Positions 45,456 to 53,840 of a stretch of DNA of 64,000 nucleotides are shown piece after piece. The position numbers were made by a program, and so were the translations under genes. This stretch comes from Microbacterium esteraromaticum (GTDB lineage Bacteria > Actinomycetota > Actinomycetes > Actinomycetales > Microbacteriaceae), in the NCBI RefSeq assembly GCF_900163815.1, contig NZ_FUKO01000030.1, positions 39,643 to 103,642 of the forward strand, written 5' to 3'. The notes below the pieces were generated by a model, which did no database searches, was not told the origin of the DNA, and was given only the letters and a program-made list of their open reading frames with translations. Numbering within the stretch: the stretch's first letter is position 1; the number at the start of each line of letters is the position of its first letter.

Positions 45456-46874
45456 TCAGCGCAGCGCGTGCTCGACGATATAGGCGCGCAACGCGGCCTC
45501 GTCGTCGGCCATCTCAGTCACGTGTTGCGGAGCATCCATCATCAGTCGCACCTCCGGTGAGAACTCCAGGTCGACGCCGATGGCTTCGGTGATCGTCTCG
45601 GCGAACTTCTCTGGCTTCGCGGTCTCGAGGACGAGCATCGGCACGTCCTGCTCGACGAAGGAACGGGCGACATGCACGCCGTCGGCCGTATGCGGATCGA
45701 TGATCTGCTGAGCGTCCTCGTAGACCGAGCGGATCGTGGCCAAGCGGTCGGCGTGGGTCGAGGTGCCGCTGACGATGCCGAATTCATCCTCGAAGCGCGG
45801 CTGCTCGGCGGTGAAGTCGAAGAAGCCATCCGTGTCCAGCGACTTCCATGCATCGGCTACGCCCGAAGCGTCCCGTCCGACCAGGTCGAAGATGAAGCGC
45901 TCGAGGTTCGAGGCCTTCGAGATGTCCATCGACGGGCTCGAGGTCGCGTGGGTGTCGGCAGCGGAGCGCGGACGATACACACCAGTGCGGAAGAACTCGT
46001 CGAGCACGTTGTTCTCATTCGCCGCGAGCACGAGGCGCCGGATCGGCACCCCCATGCCCTTCGCGAAGAAACCGGAGAGGATATTGCCGAAGTTGCCCGA
46101 AGGAACCGTGAACGACACTTCGAAGCCGCGACGGAACTGCGGTTCGACGGCATCTGTCACACGCAGCCATGCCCAGAAGTAGTAGACGGACTGCGCGGCG
46201 ATCCGCCCGAGGTTGATCGAGTTCACGGCGCCGAGGTTCTGTGCCCGCTTGAAGTCGAGATCGCCGGAGAGCTTCTTGACCAGATTCTGGCAGTCATCGA
46301 AGACGCCGGACACGGCGATGTTGCGCACGTTGGCATCCTGCAGCGTGTACATCTGCGCGCGTTGGAATGGGCTCATCCGCCCCTGCGGTGAGAGCATGAT
46401 CACCGAGATGCGGTCTTTGCCGCGGAGCGCATACTCAGCCGCAGATCCGGTATCACCCGAGGTCGCGCCGATGATGTTCAGCACGCGGTCCTGCTTCTCG
46501 AGCACATACTCGAGCACCTGGCCGAGGAACTGCATCGCCATGTCCTTGAACGCGAGCGTCGGGCCCTCAGACAGACCGACCAGCGTGATGCCGTCGCCGA
46601 TCGAGCGAAGCGGCACAACATCGTCCGGGAAGTCGGCGTATGCCGCCGCCGTCATGCGGTCGAGGTCTTCCCGCGGGATGTCGGTGGCGAACAGCGCGAG
46701 AACCTCGGCGGCGAGCTCAGGGTATGTCAGCCCGCGCCAACTCTCCAGCGTCTCTGCACCCACCTGCGAAAGGGTCTCGGGAATGGCGAGCCCGCCATCG
46801 GGCGCGAGCCCCTCGAGCAGCGTCTCGCTGAACGACTGCGGCTGCATACCGCCGCGGGTGGAGATGTACTGCAC
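45456..46874 (-). CDS. thrC: Threonine synthase
   Basis: The 472-residue PLP enzyme converts O-phosphohomoserine to threonine. The PLP lysine is in SEGPTLAFKDMAMQFLG, and the glycine-rich phosphate loop GATSGDTGSAAEYALRG follows. The start MQYISTRGG and the length fit the longer (E. coli/yeast-like) threonine synthases. The GTG start has GAGGAG upstream. Confidence 0.96.
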   Translation of the reverse strand: MQYISTRGGMQPQSFSETLLEGLAPDGGLAIPETLSQVGAETLESWRGLTYPELAAEVLALFATDIPREDLDRMTAAAYADFPDDVVPLRSIGDGITLVGLSEGPTLAFKDMAMQFLGQVLEYVLEKQDRVLNIIGATSGDTGSAAEYALRGKDRISVIMLSPQGRMSPFQRAQMYTLQDANVRNIAVSGVFDDCQNLVKKLSGDLDFKRAQNLGAVNSINLGRIAAQSVYYFWAWLRVTDAVEPQFRRGFEVSFTVPSGNFGNILSGFFAKGMGVPIRRLVLAANENNVLDEFFRTGVYRPRSAADTHATSSPSMDISKASNLERFIFDLVGRDASGVADAWKSLDTDGFFDFTAEQPRFEDEFGIVSGTSTHADRLATIRSVYEDAQQIIDPHTADGVHVARSFVEQDVPMLVLETAKPEKFAETITEAIGVDLEFSPEVRLMMDAPQHVTEMADDEAALRAYIVEHALR

Positions 46875-47025
46875 GGGAGAACTCCTCGGGGTCGGCGCTC
46901 GGGGGTTCTATTCTCGCAGGATCTGACGCCTCTCGAGACCGAATGACTGCACTGCGGCGGGGCATCCCGTAAGATGCCGATCGATGGGGTAGCTCTGCTG
47001 TGACCGCATCCCTGACGAAAGGCCA

Positions 47026-47580
47026 ATGATGACCGATCCGACCCCCGACGGCGTTCCGAACCAGCCTCAGCCCGGCCAGCCTCAGCCCGGCCAGCCGCAG
47101 CCTGGTCAGCCTTACGCTGGCCAGCCGCACCCAGGTCAACCGCAGCCTGCCCAGCCTCAACCTGGCCAGCCGTACGCCGGCCAGCCTCAGCCCGGCCAGC
47201 CGCAGCCAGTACCAGCCGCCCCACTGACCGCACAGGAAGATAATCAGTGGGCGATGCTCTCGCACTTCCTGAACATCATCCTGCTGATCCCCGCGCTGAT
47301 CATCTACATCGTCTTCAAGGACCGCGGCCCGCGCGTCGCAGTCGAGAGCAAGGAAGCGCTGAACTGGACGATCAACGTCAGCGGCGCCGTCATCATCCTC
47401 AACATCCTGGCGGCGATCCTGGGGTTCATCCCGATCATCGGGCTCATCATCGGACTGCTGGTGGTGCTGCTGGTCTGGGCCGTGATCATCGTCAACATCA
47501 TCTTCTCGATCATCGGCGGGCTGAAGGTCAAGAACGGCGGCAGCTACCGCTACCCGGTGAACTACCGCTGGATCAAGTGA
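47026..47580 (+). CDS. DUF4870 membrane protein with Pro/Gln-rich N-terminus
   Basis: The 184-residue protein starts with about ten repeats of GQPQP or close variants (residues ~11-60), then has three hydrophobic helices (FLNIILLIPALIIYIVF, VIILNILAAILGFIPIIGLI and VVLLVWAVIIVNIIF). The domain SKEALNWTINV is typical of DUF4870. The disordered tail may bind partners at the membrane. The function is unknown. Confidence 0.88.
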   Translation: MMTDPTPDGVPNQPQPGQPQPGQPQPGQPYAGQPHPGQPQPAQPQPGQPYAGQPQPGQPQPVPAAPLTAQEDNQWAMLSHFLNIILLIPALIIYIVFKDRGPRVAVESKEALNWTINVSGAVIILNILAAILGFIPIIGLIIGLLVVLLVWAVIIVNIIFSIIGGLKVKNGGSYRYPVNYRWIK

Positions 47581-47584
47581 CCGA

Positions 47585-47624
47585 ACCGCTGGGGTGCGCA
47601 CTCATTCGTGCCCACCCCAGCGGT
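47585..47624. terminator. Bidirectional hairpin terminator
   Basis: ACCGCTGGGGTG (47585-47596) pairs perfectly with CACCCCAGCGGT (47613-47624) around a 16-nt loop, between the stop codons of the convergent DUF4870 and RibD-like genes. Confidence 0.8.
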
Positions 47625-47625
47625 C

Positions 47626-48390
47626 TCAGTCGCGCACGTAGTGCAGCAGCAGTTCATCCCCTGCCCGCAGCACGGATGACAGTGTCATCGCCGTCGGAGC
47701 AGCGGCCGCGCTCGCAGTGATGCGCCCGGCATCGCCGGCCTCCAGCGTCGGAGCGAAGGTCAGGTGGAGTGCGTCCACGGCCCCGGCCACGAGCATCGCC
47801 CCGAACAGATGCGGCCCGCCTTCGGCATGGATGCGGTGCAATCCTCGTGCGGCGAGGTCTTCCCGCATCCGCATCGGGTCGACGTCGTCCTCGCCGACGT
47901 CGACGACGTCTGCGACTTCGGCGAGCGCAGCTCTGCGCCCCTCCGCGGCAGATGCCGCGGTGTACACGATCGGGCGGACGGGCGCGTCGGCGAACATCTC
48001 CGACGTCGGGTCCAGATCCAGGCTGCGGCTGACCAGCACGAAAGTCGGATGCGGCGGCAGGCCGGCATCCACCCGCCAGGCCACCGACTCGGCGTCGACG
48101 CGCATGGCGGAATAGCCCTCATTGCGCGCCGTGCCCGCGCCGACCACGACGACGTCGGCGCCACGACGCTGAAGGTCGAACAGGCGCCGGTCAGCGGGAT
48201 CGCCGAGCCCGCCGGAAAGCCCATCGCGCGTTGCCGCGCCGTCGATGCTCGACACGAAGTTGGCGCGCAGCCAGGTGCGGCCGCCAGGAAACCGCAGATG
48301 CTCGAGCAGTTCGTCATCGTCGAGAGCGGATGCCGGGTCGGGCCACACGCGGTCGATCGCCGCGTCTTGAGAACGTCGTGGCTCAGACAT
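47626..48390 (-). CDS. RibD C-terminal-like reductase (pyrimidine/dihydrofolate reductase fold)
   Basis: The 254-residue protein has the reductase pattern of RibD_C: WLRANFVSSIDGAATRDGLS, the GRGADVVVVGAGTAR-like segment (RRGADVVVVGAGTARNEGY) and IHAEGGPHLFGAML. It should bind NADPH and reduce a pterin- or pyrimidine-related sugar, but no RibD deaminase domain is present. It overlaps the folP-like gene by 8 nt and is the last gene of the folE operon. Confidence 0.87.
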   Translation of the reverse strand: MSEPRRSQDAAIDRVWPDPASALDDDELLEHLRFPGGRTWLRANFVSSIDGAATRDGLSGGLGDPADRRLFDLQRRGADVVVVGAGTARNEGYSAMRVDAESVAWRVDAGLPPHPTFVLVSRSLDLDPTSEMFADAPVRPIVYTAASAAEGRRAALAEVADVVDVGEDDVDPMRMREDLAARGLHRIHAEGGPHLFGAMLVAGAVDALHLTFAPTLEAGDAGRITASAAAAPTAMTLSSVLRAGDELLLHYVRD

Positions 48391-49306
48391 TGCGCGTCGG
48401 GTGCATGTTGTGTTCGAGGCGCACGGGGGCCCGCATACCGAGAATGGCTTCTGTCACACGAACAGCATCCACCGTCTCAGCGATGTCATGCATGCGCACG
48501 ATCCGCGCGCCGCGCATGATGCACGCGGTCATCGCCGCCAGAGATCCAGCGAGACGCTCTCCCTGCGGTCGGTCGATCGACTCTCCGATGAAGTCCTTGT
48601 TCGACACCGCGGCCAGCAGCGGCAAACCGATCGCGGCGATCTCATCGAGCCGACGGGTGATCTCCAGCGAGTGCAGCGTGTTCTTGTCGAGGTCGTGACC
48701 CGGGTCGATGATGATGCGCTCACGCGGCACGCCAGTGGCTTCTGCGCGCGCGACTCTCTCGATGAGAAAAGCACGCACTTCGGCGACGACGTCGTCGAAG
48801 TGCGCTGGGGGCTTCTCGACCCGCGGCGGACCGACACTGTGCGTGATGACCACGTGCGCCTGGCTGCGCGCGAGCACCTCCGCCATGCGCGGGTCGCCGA
48901 GGCCGCTGGTGTCATTGATCACTGCGGCGCCCGCATCGATGGCACGCTCGGCGACATCCGCCCGATTGGTGTCTACCGAGATGACGATGTCGGGTCGGGC
49001 GGCCGTGATCGCGCTGACCACCGGCACGACGCGCTCGATCTCGTCCTCCACCGAGACGACGGGCCCGCGCCCGAATGGCACGCCGCCGACGTCGACCCAG
49101 TCGGCGCCCAGGTCGGCGGCGCGCAGCGCGCTCTCCACCGCCCGGTCCAAGGCGAAGGTCGCACCCTTGTCGTAGAACGAGTCCGGGGTGCGATTCACCA
49201 CGGCCATCACCGCGACCTGACGCGCGAAGTCGAACTCGCGCATGCCTATTCGTCGCACGCCAGCCGTGGTGCTGTCCGCTCGCGGGTTCGCTGACACCTG
49301 GGTCAT
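48383..49306 (-). CDS. Dihydropteroate synthase family protein (FolP2-like)
   Basis: The 307-residue TIM barrel has DHPS motifs NRTPDSFYDKGATF, ISVDTNRADVA, GAAVINDTSGLGDPRM and the RxH end IVRMHDIAETVDA. The version NRTPDSFYDKG is the one seen in mycobacterial FolP2, which lacks proven DHPS activity, so the reaction may not be canonical pteroate synthesis. It overlaps both neighbours (ATGA with the FAD reductase, 8 nt with the RibD-like gene). Confidence 0.88.
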   Translation of the reverse strand: MTQVSANPRADSTTAGVRRIGMREFDFARQVAVMAVVNRTPDSFYDKGATFALDRAVESALRAADLGADWVDVGGVPFGRGPVVSVEDEIERVVPVVSAITAARPDIVISVDTNRADVAERAIDAGAAVINDTSGLGDPRMAEVLARSQAHVVITHSVGPPRVEKPPAHFDDVVAEVRAFLIERVARAEATGVPRERIIIDPGHDLDKNTLHSLEITRRLDEIAAIGLPLLAAVSNKDFIGESIDRPQGERLAGSLAAMTACIMRGARIVRMHDIAETVDAVRVTEAILGMRAPVRLEHNMHPTRNV

Positions 49307-50442
49307 CGCGCCGTCCCGACGCTGTCTCTGACGGCATCCGACGAGTCCCAGTCGTTGGCGTGCATCGCCGCGCTCACGACACCGTCCTTGACCCAGTACG
49401 CGCGGAACGCGCCGCCGTCTGCGACGTCGAGGTCTCCCTCGATGTCGACCCGGTCGTAGCCGTCAGGCCCGACGCTGCCGAAGTACTCCATGCCCAGATC
49501 GTACTGATCGGTGAAGAAGTAGGGCAGGTGGGTGTACTGCTCGTTTCCGCCGGCAAGGTTGTGGGCGGCGACCTTGCCCTGCTCGATCGCGGTGTCCCAG
49601 TGCTCGACGCGGATGCGTCGGCCGAGCACCGGATGCTGCTGAGTGGCGACGTCGCCAATGGCGTAGATGTCCGGGTCGGAGGTGCGCAGGTTCTCATCGA
49701 CGAGGATGCCGCGGTCGATGGACAGCCCTGCCTGCTCGGCAAGCTCGGTCGAGGGGATCGCCCCGATGCCGACCACCACGACATCCGCGGCAGTGAGAGC
49801 AGCTTCGTCGACCGAGGTGCTCAGCCGCAGGTCGACCCCGTGGTGGCGGTGCAGGTCGGCGAACGACTGCGCGATCTCGGGCCCGAGCACCCCCAGCAGC
49901 GGCAGCTCCGAGACCTCGAAGATCGTCACCTCGGCGCCGCGCTGACGGGCGGCGGATGCGACTTCGAGGCCGATCCAGCCCGCGCCGACGATGACGACCT
50001 TCGCGCCGGGCACCAGTGCCGCGCGCAGCCGCGCGTTGTCTTCGACGGTGCGCAGGTAGACGGGATCCGCGACCCGGTCCGCGACGTCGAAGTGACGGGC
50101 GGATGCTCCGGTGGCCAGCAGCAGCTTGTCATAGCTCTGCTCGGTGGAATCGCCCCCGGCGACCGGTTCGGTGCGCAGTGTGTGCGCGGTCGGGTCGATC
50201 GACACGACCTTCACGCCGCGCTCGAGGCGCACGTTGTTCTCGCGGTACCAATCCTCGTCGTGCACCTGTGCACTGTCGGCCTCCTTGTCGCCGATGAGCA
50301 CTTCTTTCGACAGCGGTGGACGCTCGTACGGCAGGTGGTCTTCGGCAGCAAAGATCACCACGTCTCCGTCGTAGCCCTGGGCGCGAAGTTCTGTGGCAGC
50401 GGTGGCCCCGGCGAGCCCGCCTCCGACGATGGCGATAGTCAT
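49303..50442 (-). CDS. FAD-dependent oxidoreductase (rubredoxin/ferredoxin reductase type)
   Basis: The 379-residue flavoprotein has an FAD Rossmann motif VGGGLAGATAATELRAQGY, the PYERPPLSKEVLIG segment of ferredoxin reductases, an NAD(P)H Rossmann VIVGAGWIGLEVA and the second FAD contact DIYAIGDVA. It would pass electrons from NAD(P)H to a small redox protein. Its place inside a folE/folP operon is unusual. ATG 50442 follows folE by 33 nt. Confidence 0.92.
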   Translation of the reverse strand: MTIAIVGGGLAGATAATELRAQGYDGDVVIFAAEDHLPYERPPLSKEVLIGDKEADSAQVHDEDWYRENNVRLERGVKVVSIDPTAHTLRTEPVAGGDSTEQSYDKLLLATGASARHFDVADRVADPVYLRTVEDNARLRAALVPGAKVVIVGAGWIGLEVASAARQRGAEVTIFEVSELPLLGVLGPEIAQSFADLHRHHGVDLRLSTSVDEAALTAADVVVVGIGAIPSTELAEQAGLSIDRGILVDENLRTSDPDIYAIGDVATQQHPVLGRRIRVEHWDTAIEQGKVAAHNLAGGNEQYTHLPYFFTDQYDLGMEYFGSVGPDGYDRVDIEGDLDVADGGAFRAYWVKDGVVSAAMHANDWDSSDAVRDSVGTAR

Positions 50443-50475
50443 GCTGATTCCTTTCCGATCAACGTCGTGGATTGT

Positions 50476-51129
50476 TCAGCGCGTGCGATCCGCGGCGAGC
50501 GCGAAGAACTCGGCTCGCGAGCGGGCATCGTCGCGCAGCGTTCCGCGCAGCGCCGACGTCGTGGTGTTCGCGCCGGTCGCGCGCGCACCGCGCAGCGTCA
50601 TGCAGCTGTGTGCAGCTTCGATGACGACGCCGATGCCTCGCGGCTGCAGGCGAGCCGCCAGAGCATCCGCGATCTGCACCGTCAAGCGCTCCTGCGTCTG
50701 CGGTCGGCACGCGTAGTGGTCGACCATCCGCGGGATCTTCGACAGCCCGACCACCCGTTCATCTGGCAGGTACGCGACGTGCGCCACGCCGGTGAACAGC
50801 AGCAGGTGGTGCTCGCACAGGGAGCGAACCGGAATGTCGCGGATCAGCACCAGCTCGTCATAGCCCTCGGCGTTCGAGAAGGTGGTGAAGTCGAAGGGCT
50901 CCGGTGTCAGTAGCTCGGCATAGGCTTCGGCGAAACGGCGTGGCGTGCGTGCGAGATCGGGAGTCTCGGGCGCATCCGCGTCGATGCCGAGCGCCTGCAA
51001 GAACAGCCGACCTGCGCGTTCGGCAGCGTCGAGATCGACCGGCCGCGGCGCGGCTTCGATGCGCGTGCGCTTCGGCGCAGTGGGAGAGAGCACAACCTCA
51101 TCGCTCTCGGGAACAATCGTCATCGTCAT
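50476..51129 (-). CDS. folE: GTP cyclohydrolase I
   Basis: The 217-residue zinc enzyme converts GTP to 7,8-dihydroneopterin triphosphate. It has RTPRRFAEAYAELL, the zinc ligands VRSLCEHHLLLFTG and the C-terminal EAAHSCMTLRGAR. The N-terminal ~45 residues are variable. It is the first gene of the folE-FAD reductase-folP2-RibD-like operon. Upstream lies an AT-rich divergent promoter shared with NUDIX. Confidence 0.95.
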   Translation of the reverse strand: MTMTIVPESDEVVLSPTAPKRTRIEAAPRPVDLDAAERAGRLFLQALGIDADAPETPDLARTPRRFAEAYAELLTPEPFDFTTFSNAEGYDELVLIRDIPVRSLCEHHLLLFTGVAHVAYLPDERVVGLSKIPRMVDHYACRPQTQERLTVQIADALAARLQPRGIGVVIEAAHSCMTLRGARATGANTTTSALRGTLRDDARSRAEFFALAADRTR

Positions 51130-51168
51130 CGCCGACCTCCTGTGCGTCTGCCTCCATCAGACACCCGA

Positions 51169-51197
51169 TTGCGTTCTAAATGCAAGTCCAATATATT
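51169..51197 (+). promoter_or_regulatory. NUDIX promoter with overlapping inverted repeat
   Basis: TTGCGT (51169-51174) and TATATT (51192-51197) are 17 nt apart. The 7-3-7 inverted repeat TTGCGTT CTA AATGCAA (51169-51185, one mismatch) overlaps the -35 region, and TCTAAA/TTTAGA (51175-51180, 51197-51202) form a second wider repeat. A regulator could act on both NUDIX and folE from here. Confidence 0.6.
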
Positions 51198-51224
51198 TTA
51201 GAGATCGAGCAGACGAAGGATGGC

Positions 51225-51725
51225 ATGAACGAGCGCGCGCAGACAGTTTCGGATTCGGGGGCCCCTGCCCCGCACACCTTCGCCCTGATTCCCGCGGCAT
51301 ACGTCTATCTGCGCAGTGCGCAGGGCGTGCTGCTGCAGTTGCGACAGAACACCGGATACATGGACGGATGCTGGGCCGCCGGCGCGGCTGGCCATATCGA
51401 GCGCGGCGAAACGGCCGTGCAGGCGGCCATCCGCGAGTTGCGCGAAGAGCTGGGCGTCACCGTCGAGCCCGCTGCCCTCCACTGGGTGGCTGTGATGCAG
51501 CGCACCGACGGCACCGAAAACCCCCGCGAGCAGCGCGTGGACTGGTTCTTCACCTGCGACGAGTGGCGCGGCGAACCCACGATCGCCGAACCCCAGAAAT
51601 GCGGCGGGCTCGCCTGGCATCCGCTCGACGACCTGCCGCAGGAGATGCCGCCGCATGAGCGACGCGCGTTAGAAGCTGTCGACGCGGGCGGGTCTACTGC
51701 GCTGCTCTCCTTCGGGCCCGCCTGA
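51225..51725 (+). CDS. NUDIX hydrolase
   Basis: The 166-residue protein has the full Nudix box with key residues GHIERGET...RELREELGV (G-x5-E-x7-RE-x2-EE-x-G), so it should hydrolyse a nucleoside diphosphate-X. I chose ATG 51225 because AAGGA lies upstream and the family domain begins soon after; the longer frame starts inside the promoter. It is divergent from folE. Confidence 0.92.
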   Translation: MNERAQTVSDSGAPAPHTFALIPAAYVYLRSAQGVLLQLRQNTGYMDGCWAAGAAGHIERGETAVQAAIRELREELGVTVEPAALHWVAVMQRTDGTENPREQRVDWFFTCDEWRGEPTIAEPQKCGGLAWHPLDDLPQEMPPHERRALEAVDAGGSTALLSFGPA

Positions 51726-51765
51726 CGTTAGCCTGGCCGCAACGCGCTCCGCGCCGACAGCCCGT

Positions 51766-52641
51766 TCACAGTTCGGTCCTGCGGTTGTTCACCTCGTACC
51801 AGGCCAGCCCGTACTCGTCCGCGATACGGGCTGCGACTCGTTCGGCCTTGTCAACAGATCCCTGATCACTGGCGTCTGATGTGAGCCATACGGCCACACC
51901 GTCGTCGCTCACTTCGACGACTTCGACGAGCTCCGTCTTCTCGAACTCCTGCCACCACTGCACCCATTGCGGATAGGCGTTCTCTTCTGGTGAGAGCGCG
52001 GTATTGACCGCTCTCGAGCCGACGCGGAATCGGGGCTTTGCCTCCTTGTTCACCAAGACGACGCGCAACCGCTCCGGGTTGTGCTCGGCGATCGCTTGGG
52101 AGGCGGCAGTGAAGCTCTCGACACTATCGAGGGGGACGGTGAGGCTGCCCCGATTCGTGGATACCGGAACCCCCAGCTCCGATTCGATCCACTCCGCCAG
52201 CTCGAGCCCGGCAGCGCCAGCATCTGTGTGATCGGATCCGGTGTCGCCGCCGATTGCGATCTGCATGTCGGCCCAGATTCCGGAGCTGCTCTCGCGCAGC
52301 ATCCGCTCCGCGCCGTCTGCGGCACCCACGTCACCCGCGACCGTGGCGACGAGCCCCTTATCGTCGAGGACGATCGTGCCGAACGGATGCGCCGCATCGA
52401 CCGCACGCAGGTCTGCCAGCACCTGCAGCGCCTTCGGCTGCGGAGTGCTCGACAGCGAAAGATGCTGCGTCTCGATCGAGACGGACACGTCTTTGAGATG
52501 CTGAACAATCGCCTGGGAGACGTCGAGGGCACCGCTCGCGCGCAGGCCGTCGCCTTGCAGCGTGACGTTGAGGCGTCCGTCTGCCACCGGCGGAATCCTG
52601 ACGGTCACCGATTCGCCGGTCGCGCCGACATCACGTGCCAC
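51766..52641 (-). CDS. Uncharacterised protein, probably the 3' part of an interrupted lipoprotein gene
   Basis: The 291-residue frame contains strand-rich segments (SVTVRIPPVADGRLNVTLQG, ADGAERMLRESSSGIWADM) with no known enzyme motif. The GTG start at 52641 has no Shine-Dalgarno. The frame continues upstream without a stop to a single TAG at 52687-52689, beyond which the signal-peptide lipoprotein gene lies in the same frame. The likely original product is one lipoprotein of about 415 codons. Confidence 0.6.
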   Translation of the reverse strand: MARDVGATGESVTVRIPPVADGRLNVTLQGDGLRASGALDVSQAIVQHLKDVSVSIETQHLSLSSTPQPKALQVLADLRAVDAAHPFGTIVLDDKGLVATVAGDVGAADGAERMLRESSSGIWADMQIAIGGDTGSDHTDAGAAGLELAEWIESELGVPVSTNRGSLTVPLDSVESFTAASQAIAEHNPERLRVVLVNKEAKPRFRVGSRAVNTALSPEENAYPQWVQWWQEFEKTELVEVVEVSDDGVAVWLTSDASDQGSVDKAERVAARIADEYGLAWYEVNNRRTEL

Positions 52642-52686
52642 AGCAATGACAGACCTTCCGATGGTCGGGCAGGCGCCACGGATGTG

Positions 52687-53013
52687 CTACATCATGACGG
52701 TTGCCGCGTCGGCCTTCACATGAAACTCGAAGTACACGGAGGCAGTCGCCATCTGCACCTGGCCGCATGCCGCCTTGACGACAGCATCGAGCACCTTCTC
52801 ATCAGCGGGAATCGTGACCTTCATCGACGCTGTGGTCGTGAACGGCAGCGGCCTCTGGACACTGGCCGTCACGTCAATTACGCCGGGCACGCCAGCGAGC
52901 GCGTCGCGATACGCATCGACATCTTCTTCCGACTGCGCGCAGGCCGTGAGCCCGAGGCTCAGCGTGCAGATCGCAGCGAGCGCGACAATAGGTCTGAAAA
53001 ACTTCTTGAACAT
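52687..53013 (-). CDS. Lipoprotein fragment (5' part, ends at an in-frame amber codon)
   Basis: The 108-residue frame has a signal peptide with lipobox LTAC (in LSLGLTACAQSE) followed by DVDAYRDALAGVPGVIDVTA and KAACGQVQMATASVYFEF. It stops at TAG 52687-52689 and continues in the same frame into the next open frame. It could be a small standalone lipoprotein, but sharing frame and style with the downstream region makes an interrupted gene more likely. Confidence 0.6.
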   Translation of the reverse strand: MFKKFFRPIVALAAICTLSLGLTACAQSEEDVDAYRDALAGVPGVIDVTASVQRPLPFTTTASMKVTIPADEKVLDAVVKAACGQVQMATASVYFEFHVKADAATVMM

Positions 53014-53073
53014 GGATCCCCCGCGCCCAGACTATCGGCGCTGCGGGGTACCGACGGACACGCGGCGGGCGGC

Positions 53074-53481
53074 TCAGACCAGTTCGTCGACGAGCAGCTC
53101 GATGCGCTTTCGGATGTCGTCGCGGATCGGGCGCACGGCCTCGATTCCCTGACCGGCAGGGTCGTCGAGCACCCAGTCCTCGTAGCGTTTGCCGGGGAAG
53201 ATCGGGCAGGCGTCACCGCATCCCATCGTGATCACGACATCCGACGCCTTCACGGCCTCGGTCGTCAGCACTTTGGGTGCTTCGGTGGTGATGTCGATGC
53301 CCAGTTCTGCCATCGCCTCGACGGCGATCGGATTGATTTCAACGGCCGGCAGGGAGCCGGCCGAGCGCACCTCGATGCGACCGGCAGCGATCTCACGCAG
53401 AAATCCCGCAGCCATCTGCGAGCGGCCGGCGTTGTGCACGCAGACGAAGAGGACGGACGGGGTGGCGGATGCTGCGGTCAT
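53074..53481 (-). CDS. arsC: Arsenate reductase / low-molecular-weight protein phosphatase family
   Basis: The 135-residue LMW-PTP-fold protein has the P-loop VCVHNAGRSQMA (C-x5-R) and the later MGCGDACPIFPGKRYEDW with the acidic loop and extra cysteines. It would reduce arsenate to arsenite with thioredoxin or mycothiol. It is in an operon with arsR and acr3 (ATGA overlap). ATG 53481 gives the P-loop at the normal position. Confidence 0.92.
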   Translation of the reverse strand: MTAASATPSVLFVCVHNAGRSQMAAGFLREIAAGRIEVRSAGSLPAVEINPIAVEAMAELGIDITTEAPKVLTTEAVKASDVVITMGCGDACPIFPGKRYEDWVLDDPAGQGIEAVRPIRDDIRKRIELLVDELV

Positions 53482-53840
53482 GACTGCTCCTGGATGAGAT
53501 CGTCGACGAGCAGCGCGAGCAACGCGGTGACTGCGCTTCGCCGCTCGGGGGTGATTCGGTACCAGACCCACGTGCCACGACGCTCCGATACGAGCACGTC
53601 GACGTCTTTGAGGACCTTCAGGTGGTGAGAGACCGTGGGCTGGGAGAGATCGGCGAGGGCCGAGAGATCGCACACGCAGCACTCGCCGCGCGGGTCGGCG
53701 GCGATCGCCGACAGCATCCGCAAACGCAGCGGATCGGCCAGCGCCTTCAGAATCGCGGCGACCGCTGACGCGGCTTCCTGACCGATCGCATGAGTAGCGA
53801 CGGGTGCGCAGGCTGCATCCACGAGAGGGAGGGGCTTCAT
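53478..53840 (-). CDS. arsR: ArsR-type arsenite-responsive repressor
   Basis: The 120-residue repressor has the ArsR HTH (LKALADPLRLRMLSAIA, then LSQPTVSHHLKVLKDVDVLV) and an ECCVCDL cysteine cluster (Cys54, 55, 57) in the metal-binding helix, as in actinobacterial arsenic sensors. It overlaps acr3 and arsC by 4 nt each. ATG 53840 was chosen because it forms the ATGA overlap. Confidence 0.93.
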   Translation of the reverse strand: MKPLPLVDAACAPVATHAIGQEAASAVAAILKALADPLRLRMLSAIAADPRGECCVCDLSALADLSQPTVSHHLKVLKDVDVLVSERRGTWVWYRITPERRSAVTALLALLVDDLIQEQS

